DNA of 64,000 nt, taken from assembly GCA_031549415.1 (NCBI GenBank), contig JAVBPU010000005.1, forward strand, positions 62,001-126,000, in the 5' to 3' direction. A model generated the notes under the pieces. It saw only the letters and a list, made by a program, of their open reading frames with translations, had not been told where the DNA came from and did not search any database. Positions 14,523 to 21,658 of the stretch are shown here, piece after piece (the stretch's first letter is position 1; each line of letters begins with the position of its first letter). The position numbers and the translations under genes were made by a program. Source of the stretch: Limiplasma sp031549415 (GTDB taxonomy: Bacteria > Bacillota > Clostridia > Christensenellales > Aristaeellaceae).

Positions 14523-15389
14523 TCAATACAGTTGCTCAAAGGATTTGTGGTTGTCCTTGGTGTAAAAGATGAGGCCGTCGTTGGAAAACACCAGCCGCTC
14601 CCGGCCCCGCTTTCCGTGCTCCACGTTCACGTCGCATTCCCACCAACACCGGTCCTTGGCGTCGGGCAGGAGTTTTTCCCGGTTGCCAAAGGCATCGCCG
14701 CCAATGGCATAGCCGGGGGCCACCTGGCCTAGGTTGTCCTTTTTGCTGCTCCAGCCCAGCTCCTGGGCTTCCTTTTTGGTGAGGTAATTGTAGGGCAGCA
14801 TGTCAAACTGGTGAAGAAAGGCCGCCACATCCTCTTTGGAGGTGTAGGCCCCGCCTTCGTCCAGGGCAGCGGACAGGCCGGAACCAGCTACCGCAGTGCC
14901 TTCTTTTTGGGGCTTGCCTTCCGTGACCTGGATCTGAGAAAAGTGGTTGTAATGGTCGTTGGTGTAATAGATCAGGCCATCCTTGGAAAAGACGATGCGC
15001 TGGGCATTGCGGAAGCCGCCGTCCGCGTTGATGTCGCATTCCGTCCACTGCTTTCCGGCGGGCAGGTCCGGGTTTTTCTCGTAATTGCCAAAACGGTCCC
15101 CGCCGATGGAACAACCGGGGGCCACCTGGGCAAGATTGCCTTCGCGGCTGTCCCAGCCCAGGTCCTGGGCCTGCTTTTTGGTGATGAAGTTGGAAGGCAG
15201 CTTACCAAAGGTGTGCAGGTACACCGCCACCTCTTCCAGGGTGGAATATCGGCCATCCTTGGTTACAGGGTAATCGGCGGCGTTGAGCGAAAGGGTCCTG
15301 GCCTGGGCCAAGCCGGGCAGGGCCGCGCCCAAAAGGAGCAACAATGTAAGAAGCAACAGGAGCGGGATTTGAAAAAGAGTCTTTTTCAT
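14523..15389 (-). CDS. Secreted tandem barnase: two ribonuclease domains in one protein
   Basis: A 288-residue protein with a long signal peptide (about 1-29) and two barnase-type domains at about 60-155 and 195-288. Each has the barnase block: LPSNFITKKQAQDLGW and LPYNYLTKKEAQELGW, then APG-IGGD and an N-terminal-half GN motif. In domain 1 the catalytic set is complete: E117, R127, R131 and H146 (NDHYNHF). In domain 2 the Glu (E251) and both Arg (R261, R265) are kept, but the general-acid His position reads Asn (N280), with a His one residue later (KDNHKSF). Domain 2 may therefore be impaired or altered. The ATG at 15389 has a GGGAGG site. The tandem form is unusual; barnase itself has a single domain. 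Confidence 0.92.
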   Translation of the reverse strand: MKKTLFQIPLLLLLTLLLLLGAALPGLAQARTLSLNAADYPVTKDGRYSTLEEVAVYLHTFGKLPSNFITKKQAQDLGWDSREGNLAQVAPGCSIGGDRFGNYEKNPDLPAGKQWTECDINADGGFRNAQRIVFSKDGLIYYTNDHYNHFSQIQVTEGKPQKEGTAVAGSGLSAALDEGGAYTSKEDVAAFLHQFDMLPYNYLTKKEAQELGWSSKKDNLGQVAPGYAIGGDAFGNREKLLPDAKDRCWWECDVNVEHGKRGRERLVFSNDGLIFYTKDNHKSFEQLY

Positions 15390-15405
15390 AGGGCCTCCCT
15401 TCGGA

Positions 15406-16284
15406 TCACAGCAAAATGGGGTTGCACCAGGCGCTGTTGCCCTGGCTGTCGATGATCTGGCAGCGCAGGAAGGTTTCTCCTTGCTGGGGATGCAGCACAT
15501 ATTCCGCCTGGGTTTGACCGCTCCTTGTGATACAGCGGGCATCGGACCAGACTAGGTTGCTGTAGAAAATGACCGTTTCCACTGGCGAGCAGCGGAGGGT
15601 GAGCTTGCCATCCGCCAGGCTGATCTGCTCAAAACGGGGGCCCTGGCTGGCGTAGAAGCGGCCCTGGTCCAGCGCCGTGAGGATGCCCTCCCGGGTCAGC
15701 TCCTCGGCTTGGACCATGGTGCAGGAGCGGCCCGCCTCCCCATTGTAAAAATGGGCGTCGTCCGAGGCCACAAAGCGGTAGGGCGTGCCGTGGACGGCGG
15801 CAATGTCCAGCAGTACGCTGGCATCGGCCCGCTGCCCGTTCCAGGGGGTGGTGGAAACAGAGTTGTAGATTTCTGCCGCCGTCACATGGCGCAGGGCCGT
15901 CAGCGTGGCGGTGGTGTTTAGGGACCAGGCGGGGTGGGCCAAAATGGCGCGGCCACCGTAACGGCGCATGCCATTGATGCACGCCTGGGGGCCCAGCCGG
16001 GCGCTGTTGCTGCGGGCATAGCTTTCCTCCATGCCGATCCCCACGATGTGAAGCGCCTCTCCGGGCACGGTAAAATCCATTTCAATGCCGGAGAGAAGGA
16101 ACAGGCCGTTTTCGTGCAACCTGGAGGGGGAGAGCTTCCGGTGGTCTGTGATGGCTAAAAAATCGTACCCGGCCTGGCGGTAGAAGTCTATCACCTGCTC
16201 CGGAGGCAACAGCCCGTCGCTGAGCGTGGTGTGGCAGTGCAGGTTGCCTTTGAAAAACGGCTTGCCCTCGTGAAACAGGTCCAT
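15406..16284 (-). CDS. PHP-domain phosphoesterase
   Basis: A 292-residue protein. The first ~200 residues are a PHP metallo-hydrolase domain: KGNLHCHTTLSDG and FLAITDHRKL carry the first His and Asp ligands, LSGIEMDF the Glu, LAHPAW another His and VASDDAHF the final Asp-His pair. The C-terminal part is beta-rich and may be a small accessory domain. The family hydrolyses phosphoesters, with targets ranging from histidinol phosphate to nucleotides; the substrate here is unknown. It is the first gene of a unit with the tandem barnase (16 bases downstream) and barstar, so it may be linked to RNA degradation products, which is inference. Start at 16284 with AGGAGG. Confidence 0.88.
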   Translation of the reverse strand: MDLFHEGKPFFKGNLHCHTTLSDGLLPPEQVIDFYRQAGYDFLAITDHRKLSPSRLHENGLFLLSGIEMDFTVPGEALHIVGIGMEESYARSNSARLGPQACINGMRRYGGRAILAHPAWSLNTTATLTALRHVTAAEIYNSVSTTPWNGQRADASVLLDIAAVHGTPYRFVASDDAHFYNGEAGRSCTMVQAEELTREGILTALDQGRFYASQGPRFEQISLADGKLTLRCSPVETVIFYSNLVWSDARCITRSGQTQAEYVLHPQQGETFLRCQIIDSQGNSAWCNPILL

Positions 16285-16347
16285 GGAAAACCTCCTTATG
16301 AAACGCATGCCTGTTAAAACTGGGAAAAGCACACGACAGGCTTCCCC

Positions 16348-16376
16348 ATTATATACTGCGTACCAGGGATTTGCAA
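16348..16376 (-). promoter_or_regulatory. Sigma-A promoter of the PHP-barnase-barstar operon
   Basis: On the minus strand TTGCAA (16371-16376) and a perfect TATAAT (16348-16353) are 17 bases apart, about 64 bases upstream of the PHP gene. Confidence 0.7.
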
Positions 16377-16382
16377 GGCGGC

Positions 16383-16826
16383 TTAGTTTGGACCAAAAAA
16401 TGCCTGAAGTTCCTGGGCCAAAGGGCTGAGCTGCCTTTGCAGGGCCTGGGCCGTCTCTCGGTAGGCTTGGAGGTCACCCCCAAAGGGGTCGGGGATGGAG
16501 GGGGAGAAAACACGGACAGGCGTGGTCAAACCGGGAAAACGCTGGTGGAGGAGGGCGGCATGCTCGGCCGTCATCGCCAGGATGAGATCAGCCCCCTGGG
16601 CCAGGGCCTGGGTGATGGGGGTGGCCCGGTGCCCGCGCAGGGACAGACCCTGGGCCTGCATGGCGGCATAGGCCCCGTCGGAGGCCGGGGCGCCCTCCCG
16701 GGCATGCAGGCCCGCGGATCGCGACGAGAAGGGCAGGCCCTGCTCCCGGCAAAGCTGGTCAAACAGGCAGGCGGCCATGGGGCTGCGGCATGTATTGCCG
16801 GTACAGAGAAACAGCACTTTTTTCAT
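16383..16826 (-). CDS. ywlE: Low-molecular-weight phosphatase, YwlE-type protein arginine phosphatase
   Basis: A 147-residue LMW-PTP with the P-loop FLCTGNTCRSP near the N-terminus and the general-acid Asp in DPFGGD. The Thr in CTGNTCRS matches B. subtilis YwlE, where that residue steers the enzyme towards phospho-arginine instead of phospho-tyrosine; YwlE reverses McsB arginine phosphorylation, which marks proteins for ClpCP. No mcsB is in the window. It is the last gene of the rpmE-yqhQ-prmC-prfA-sua5 block, the same order as in Bacillus. Arginine specificity is inferred from the motif and synteny. Confidence 0.9.
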   Translation of the reverse strand: MKKVLFLCTGNTCRSPMAACLFDQLCREQGLPFSSRSAGLHAREGAPASDGAYAAMQAQGLSLRGHRATPITQALAQGADLILAMTAEHAALLHQRFPGLTTPVRVFSPSIPDPFGGDLQAYRETAQALQRQLSPLAQELQAFFGPN

Positions 16827-16871
16827 AGGCGGGCTCCTTTCAAGGGGAGGAAGCGGGTGGGCAGGGAAGGG

Positions 16872-17936
16872 TTAAGGAAGCTCGCCGTTGGCGGGCTGGT
16901 CCGCGTCCTCCACCAAAAAGGAAGCGGCCCGGCGCAACCGGTTCATGATAGCCAGTCCCAGGCCGGTGGGCTCCATTACCTCGCACAACAGGAGCTGGGC
17001 CCCTTCCGCATCCATTTGCCGCAGCCGGGCGAACAGGCTTTGGGCCACAGTTTCCGGCTGCTGGAGGGACCCGATGCAGACCGGGCGGGCGGCGGGATCA
17101 TACAGGGGCAGATGCTCCGCAAAGGCCAGAATGCGGGCGGGAATACCCTGGTCTGCGGCCTGGGCTTGCAACGCCTGGCACCGGGCCCGGACGTGTTCCT
17201 CTGTGCCCTGCACCAACACCAGCTTGGCCTGGGGGGCGTAGTGGCGGTACATCATCCCGGGGGACAGGGCGGTTTCGCCTTCCCGCAAGGGCCGCAGCAC
17301 GCTGTCCGCCACTTGCACCTGGGGCAGCACAGAAAGAAGCATCTCCGGGGTGACGCCGCCGGGCCGCAGCACCGAGGGCGGGTCGGCAGTCAGGTCCACC
17401 ACCGTGCTTTCCAGGCCCAGGGCACAGGGCCCGCCGTCCAGGATCAGCGGGAGCTTTCCTTCCAAGTCCGCCAGCACATGCTGGGCGGTGGTGGGGCTGG
17501 GCCTGCCGCTGGTGTTGGCGCTGGGGGCGGCGATGGGCAAGCCGCAGGCCTTTAGCAGGCTTTGGGCCACCGGATGGGCGGGGATGCGGATGGCCACGCT
17601 GGACAGCCCCCCGTTGACCACCGCCGGAATGACGGGCTTTTTGGGCAGCAGCAGCGTAAGGGGCCCGGGGCAGAAGGCTTCCATCAAAAGCCGGGCGGTG
17701 GGACTGACCTGGCACAAAGGTTCCGCGGCAGCCATGTCCGGCACGTGAAGGATGAGAGGGTTGCTACTGGGGCGGCCCTTGGCGGCAAAGATGCGCCCCA
17801 CGGCGGCTTCGTCCAGGGCGTTGGCGCCCAGGCCGTAGACCGTTTCCGTGGGAAAGGCCACCAGCTGCCCACGCTGTAGCCATTCGGCGGCCTGCAAAAG
17901 GGCGGCTTCCGTGGGGGGGAGGACGGCGGTTTTCAT
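16872..17936 (-). CDS. sua5: Threonylcarbamoyl-AMP synthase (Sua5 type)
   Basis: A 354-residue enzyme that makes threonylcarbamoyl-AMP from Thr, bicarbonate and ATP for the t6A37 modification of ANN-decoding tRNAs. The N-terminal YrdC domain (about 10-195) has FPTETVYGLGANA, KGRPSSNPLILH, SVAIRIPAHP and APSANTSGRPSPT. After the linker RPGGVT comes a C-terminal Sua5 domain (about 230-340), so this is the long form, not the short TsaC. The stop codon overlaps nothing; the start shares a base with the prfA stop, indicating coupling. Confidence 0.95.
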   Translation of the reverse strand: MKTAVLPPTEAALLQAAEWLQRGQLVAFPTETVYGLGANALDEAAVGRIFAAKGRPSSNPLILHVPDMAAAEPLCQVSPTARLLMEAFCPGPLTLLLPKKPVIPAVVNGGLSSVAIRIPAHPVAQSLLKACGLPIAAPSANTSGRPSPTTAQHVLADLEGKLPLILDGGPCALGLESTVVDLTADPPSVLRPGGVTPEMLLSVLPQVQVADSVLRPLREGETALSPGMMYRHYAPQAKLVLVQGTEEHVRARCQALQAQAADQGIPARILAFAEHLPLYDPAARPVCIGSLQQPETVAQSLFARLRQMDAEGAQLLLCEVMEPTGLGLAIMNRLRRAASFLVEDADQPANGELP

Positions 17937-19003
17937 CAGGCCATGTCCCCCAGCTCTTTCAGCTTTTCCGCCTGCTCCGCCAGCAGCAGCGCGTCGATCA
18001 CCTCGTCCAAATCCCCGTCCAGAATGTCGTCGATCCGGTAGAGGGTGAGGCCGATGCGGTGGTCCGTCACCCGGCCCTGGGGGAAATTGTAGGTACGGAT
18101 ACGCTCACTGCGGTCCCCGGTGCCAATTTGCCCCTTCCGGTGGGCGGCGTAGGCCGCGTCCTTCTCCTCCCGCAGCTTGTCATACAGGCGGCTTTTGAGG
18201 ACGCGCATGGCTTTGTCCCGGTTCTTGATCTGGCTTTTTTCGTCCTGGCAGGTCACCACCAGGCCGGTGGGCAGGTGGGTGATGCGAACCGCGCTGTCGG
18301 TGGTGTTGACGCATTGGCCGCCATGGCCCGTGGAGCGGTACACGTCAATGCGCAGATCATTTGGGTTCACGGTGATCTCCACATCCTCCGCTTCGGGCAG
18401 CACGGCCACGGTGCAGGTGCTGGTGTGGATGCGGCCGCTGGACTCCGTGGAGGGCACCCGCTGCACCCGGTGCACCCCGCTTTCGTATTTGAGGCGGCTG
18501 AAAGCGCCTGCGCCACAGATGCTGAACACCGCTTCCTTCACGCCCCCCAGCTCGGTCATGTTATAGCTGACGGGCTCTACCCTAAGCCGGTTGCGCTCCG
18601 CGTACCGCTGGTACATGCGCAGCAGCAACGCGCCAAAGAGGGCCGCCTCATCGCCTCCGGCCCCTTGGCGGATCTCCACCACCACGTTGCGGTCATCGTC
18701 CGGGTCCTTGGGCAACAGCAGCAGCTTCAGCTGATGCTCCTGCTCCGTTTTTTGAGCCAGCAGGGCGTCCAGCTCCTCCTGGGCCAAATCCGCCAAATCC
18801 GGCTGGCTGAGCAAGGCCCGGGCCTCCTGCATCTGCGCCAGGGTTTGCTGATAAGCCCCGTAGGCCTCCACCGAAGGCTCCAGGGAGGCATGCTCCTTTA
18901 ATAGCTTTTGCCACAGAGCTTGGTCCGCAATGATCTCCGGCTGGCTCACCGCTTCGGCCAATTCCTGATGGCGGCCCACAATCCAATCAAATTTTTCAAA
19001 CAT
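17936..19003 (-). CDS. prfA: Peptide chain release factor 1
   Basis: A 355-residue class I release factor that reads UAA and UAG. The stop-recognition tripeptide is PST (RVQRVPSTE), the RF1-type PxT rather than the RF2 SPF. The GGQ hydrolysis motif is in STGHGGQCVNTTDSAVR. The coiled N-terminal domain and the C-terminal RIRTYNFPQGRVTDHR stretch are standard. The ATG at 19003 has AGGAG; the in-frame GTG nine bases upstream is less likely. It lies next to prmC, which methylates the GGQ Gln. Confidence 0.97.
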   Translation of the reverse strand: MFEKFDWIVGRHQELAEAVSQPEIIADQALWQKLLKEHASLEPSVEAYGAYQQTLAQMQEARALLSQPDLADLAQEELDALLAQKTEQEHQLKLLLLPKDPDDDRNVVVEIRQGAGGDEAALFGALLLRMYQRYAERNRLRVEPVSYNMTELGGVKEAVFSICGAGAFSRLKYESGVHRVQRVPSTESSGRIHTSTCTVAVLPEAEDVEITVNPNDLRIDVYRSTGHGGQCVNTTDSAVRITHLPTGLVVTCQDEKSQIKNRDKAMRVLKSRLYDKLREEKDAAYAAHRKGQIGTGDRSERIRTYNFPQGRVTDHRIGLTLYRIDDILDGDLDEVIDALLLAEQAEKLKELGDMA

Positions 19004-19047
19004 GGGAAACACTCCTTTGCGATGTTGGGAAAAGGCGCAAAGGCGCG

Positions 19048-19893
19048 CTACGTAGGAAAAGCCTGGGCGGAGATCATGCGGTCCGCGCCCTGCAAATCCT
19101 GGTGGAGGGTGATGTGCTGGTAGTTCCCGGCGGCTTGCAATAACGCCAGGACGGCCCGGCCCTGGGCCGCGCCGATCTCCAGGGCCAAAAACCCGCCGGG
19201 GACAAGGTGGTCCGCGACCTCGGCCGCCAGACGGCGGTAAAAGGCCAGGCCATCCGGCCCGCCGTCCAGGGCCAGCACCGGCTCGAACAGGACTTCCGGC
19301 TGCAAGCTGAGGCAGGCCCTGCTTTCAATGTAGGGTGGATTGCACAGGATGCATTCAAAGGTTTCTGCCGCCACAGGAGCGAACAGGTCTCCTTGCAAAA
19401 AGCGGATGGAGGTGTGGTTGCGCCGGGCGTTCTCTTCCGCCAGGGCCAGGGCCTGGGGGCTGATATCCGTGGCGGTGACCTGGGCAGAGGGGTGCAAACG
19501 GCCCAGAGTGACAGCGATGGCGCCGCTGCCGGTGCAAAGGTCCAGCACCCGGGGCGCCTGCCGCCCGCGCAGGAAGGACAGGGCCAGCTCGCAAAGCAAT
19601 TCGGTTTCGGGGCGAGGGATCAGCGCCCGTTCATCCGTCTGAAAGGTCAGGCCATAAAAGCATTGCTCCCCCAGCACATACTGCAGGGGGCGGCGGGAAG
19701 TGCGCGAAAGCAGGAGCGACGCTATACGTTGCTCCTGCTGGGAGGTCAACCGCTGTGAGCCGTGCAGGGGAAGCGCCATGGGGGGCAGCTGAGCCACGTG
19801 GCTGAGCAGCAAGGCCGCGTCCGTGGAGGGGTCCGGGATGCTTGCGGCTTCCAAGGCACGGGTGGTGTGGACCAGGGCTTCGCGGATGGTCAT
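19048..19893 (-). CDS. prmC: Release factor glutamine methyltransferase
   Basis: A 281-residue SAM-dependent enzyme that N5-methylates the GGQ glutamine of release factors. The N-terminal helical domain ends with PLQYVLGEQCFYGL, followed by IPRPETELL, SAM motif I VLDLCTGSGAIAV and the substrate loop NPPY (CNPPYIES). The length is typical. It lies 44 bases upstream of prfA in the same transcript, and yqhQ precedes it by six bases. Confidence 0.97.
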   Translation of the reverse strand: MTIREALVHTTRALEAASIPDPSTDAALLLSHVAQLPPMALPLHGSQRLTSQQEQRIASLLLSRTSRRPLQYVLGEQCFYGLTFQTDERALIPRPETELLCELALSFLRGRQAPRVLDLCTGSGAIAVTLGRLHPSAQVTATDISPQALALAEENARRNHTSIRFLQGDLFAPVAAETFECILCNPPYIESRACLSLQPEVLFEPVLALDGGPDGLAFYRRLAAEVADHLVPGGFLALEIGAAQGRAVLALLQAAGNYQHITLHQDLQGADRMISAQAFPT

Positions 19894-19899
19894 AGGCGT

Positions 19900-21039
19900 T
19901 CAGGGAAGGGGCGAAGGAGCGCCGGGGTCGGAGGTTTCGGGATACCCGGAGGTTTCCAGGGCTTCGGGGGTTGCTTCCGGTGACTCGGAGGATTCGGAGG
20001 GTTCGGCGGCCTTTTCCGCCGCAGGCCGCACATAGCCCGGCTCGCTTTCCCGGTACTCCCGCAGCACCGCGTATCCTTCCGGGGTCAGTTCCATATCCGG
20101 CATGCCGTGCAGGGCCACATTCATGGCCACGATGGCCACTTCCAGCATCCCCTTGTCCGGGGCCTTGGTGGTCAGACGCTGCATTTGCAGCCCGGGCCAG
20201 CGAAGGAGGTGGGCGATTTTGGTATTGCTGTGGGCCAGGCCCTTGAGGGCTTCATAGCTGATTCCCGCCACGATGGGCAGCAGCGCCAAACGGCTTAGAA
20301 GCCGCAGAATGTAATTGCTGCCCTGGTAGCCCAGCAGCGTAAACAGCACAATGGAGATCACAAACACGATCAGAAGGAAGCTGGTTCCGCAGCGGGGGTG
20401 CAGGGTACTGAAACCGTCCGCGTTCTCCGGGGTCAGTTCCAGGTCGTTTTCGTTGCAATACACGGTTTTGTGCTCCGCGCCATGGTATTGGAAGGTGCGG
20501 CGCACATCGGGCACCTTGGAGCAGAACAGGATGTAGCCGATCAAAATGAGGATGCGCAAGACGCCGCTTAACAGGTTGATGACCCAGCTCATGCTGGGGT
20601 CTGGCCAAAGACCTTTCAGCAGCCGGGCAAAAAACTCCGGCACCATGAAAAACAGCCCGATGGACAGCGCAATGGCCAGCACCATGGCAACGCCCATGAT
20701 GATCTTATCAATGCCCTTGCCCAGCTTTTTGCTGAGCCACAGTTCAAACTTGCTGGGCTCCTCATCCAAAACGCCCAGCATTTCCGTGCTTTGCTGCAGG
20801 GTGTTCAGCCCCATTTTCAGCATGGTGCCCATGTTGATGATGCCCCGCACAAAGGGCCAGCCCATCCAGGCGTGCTTTTCCGCTGGGGAATGGTAGGGGG
20901 AGCGCTTCACCACGATGCTATGATCCGGACGGCGCACCGCCACCGCAATGGCGTTGGGCGATTTCATCATCACGCCTTCCATCACGGCCTGTCCGCCGAT
21001 ATCCACACGTTTGCAGGAGCCTTCTTTTCCTTTGATCAT
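19900..21039 (-). CDS. yqhQ: DUF1385 family membrane protein (YqhQ)
   Basis: A 379-residue protein that matches DUF1385: VDIGGQAVMEGVMMKSP near the start, several membrane helices between about 100 and 280, then FQYHGAEHKTVYC, FSTLHPRCGTSFL and a last conserved region with MQRLTTKAPD. The HGAEHK and HPRCGTS motifs suggest a metal site, but no activity is established. The C-terminal ~40 residues are a low-complexity Glu/Ser/Pro tail not seen in typical members. I use the ATG at 21039 rather than longer in-frame starts. Its place between rpmE and prmC is conserved in Bacillota. Confidence 0.9.
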   Translation of the reverse strand: MIKGKEGSCKRVDIGGQAVMEGVMMKSPNAIAVAVRRPDHSIVVKRSPYHSPAEKHAWMGWPFVRGIINMGTMLKMGLNTLQQSTEMLGVLDEEPSKFELWLSKKLGKGIDKIIMGVAMVLAIALSIGLFFMVPEFFARLLKGLWPDPSMSWVINLLSGVLRILILIGYILFCSKVPDVRRTFQYHGAEHKTVYCNENDLELTPENADGFSTLHPRCGTSFLLIVFVISIVLFTLLGYQGSNYILRLLSRLALLPIVAGISYEALKGLAHSNTKIAHLLRWPGLQMQRLTTKAPDKGMLEVAIVAMNVALHGMPDMELTPEGYAVLREYRESEPGYVRPAAEKAAEPSESSESPEATPEALETSGYPETSDPGAPSPLP

Positions 21040-21180
21040 GCTTTGATCCGTTCCTTTCCGGTGCTTTCCGGTGCTTTCCAGCAGGCACCAGGTAACAATT
21101 CGACAGGATCCGTCCATCTCCTGCCGTCCGGGAGATGGAATGGTTTGCTAGCAAGCTTTCGCAAGCGTTTGCAGAGCATA

Positions 21181-21215
21181 AAAAAGGGCGGGACAATACT
21201 GCCTCCGCCCTTTTT
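21181..21215 (-). terminator. Terminator or attenuator after rpmE
   Basis: AAAAAGGGCGG and CCGCCCTTTTT form an 11-pair stem with a 13-base loop; read leftward it ends in a T5 tract. It lies 10 bases after rpmE and upstream of yqhQ, so it probably cuts most rpmE transcripts off from the downstream block. Confidence 0.85.
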
Positions 21216-21224
21216 GTACACGGA

Positions 21225-21425
21225 TTACTCCATGTTGAAACGCTTTTTAAAGCGATCCACGCGTCCGCCGCTATCCACCAGCTTTTGCTTGCCGGTAAAG
21301 AAGGGGTGGCATTTGGAGCAAATTTCGACTTTCAGCTCGGGCTTGACAGAGCCGGACTCGAACGTCTCACCGCACACGCAACGAACGGTAGACTTGCCGT
21401 ATTTAGGATGGATCTTCTCTTTCAT
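21225..21425 (-). CDS. rpmE: 50S ribosomal protein L31, zinc-binding form
   Basis: A 66-residue L31 starting MKEKIHPKYG. The zinc ligands are visible as CVCG and CSKCHPF, so this is the Cys-containing (C+) form rather than the zinc-free YtiA type. The ATG at 21425 follows AGGTGA. It heads the conserved rpmE-yqhQ-prmC-prfA order. Confidence 0.97.
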   Translation of the reverse strand: MKEKIHPKYGKSTVRCVCGETFESGSVKPELKVEICSKCHPFFTGKQKLVDSGGRVDRFKKRFNME

Positions 21426-21580
21426 GACATTTTCACCTCTTTTGCGCATGCTGAGGGTTTCATAAAACCGCAAAAGTAAGTTTATCATAGAAGCGCGACC
21501 TTTGCAAGGGTTTTTCTTGGAATTTTCGCGGAAATTTTGCCTGGAAAATGGCTCGGCCTCTTGCGTTTTTCGGCGGCGGC

Positions 21581-21610
21581 TTGCCGCCCTGCCACAATAT
21601 ATGGTATACT
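21581..21610 (+). promoter_or_regulatory. Promoter of parE-parC
   Basis: TTGCCG (21581-21586) and TATACT (21605-21610) are 18 bases apart, about 48 bases upstream of the parE start codon. Confidence 0.55.
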
Positions 21611-21658
21611 AATCCGTTGGATGGACGAGCTGTACACATCCCCCAAGGAGAGAATCAG

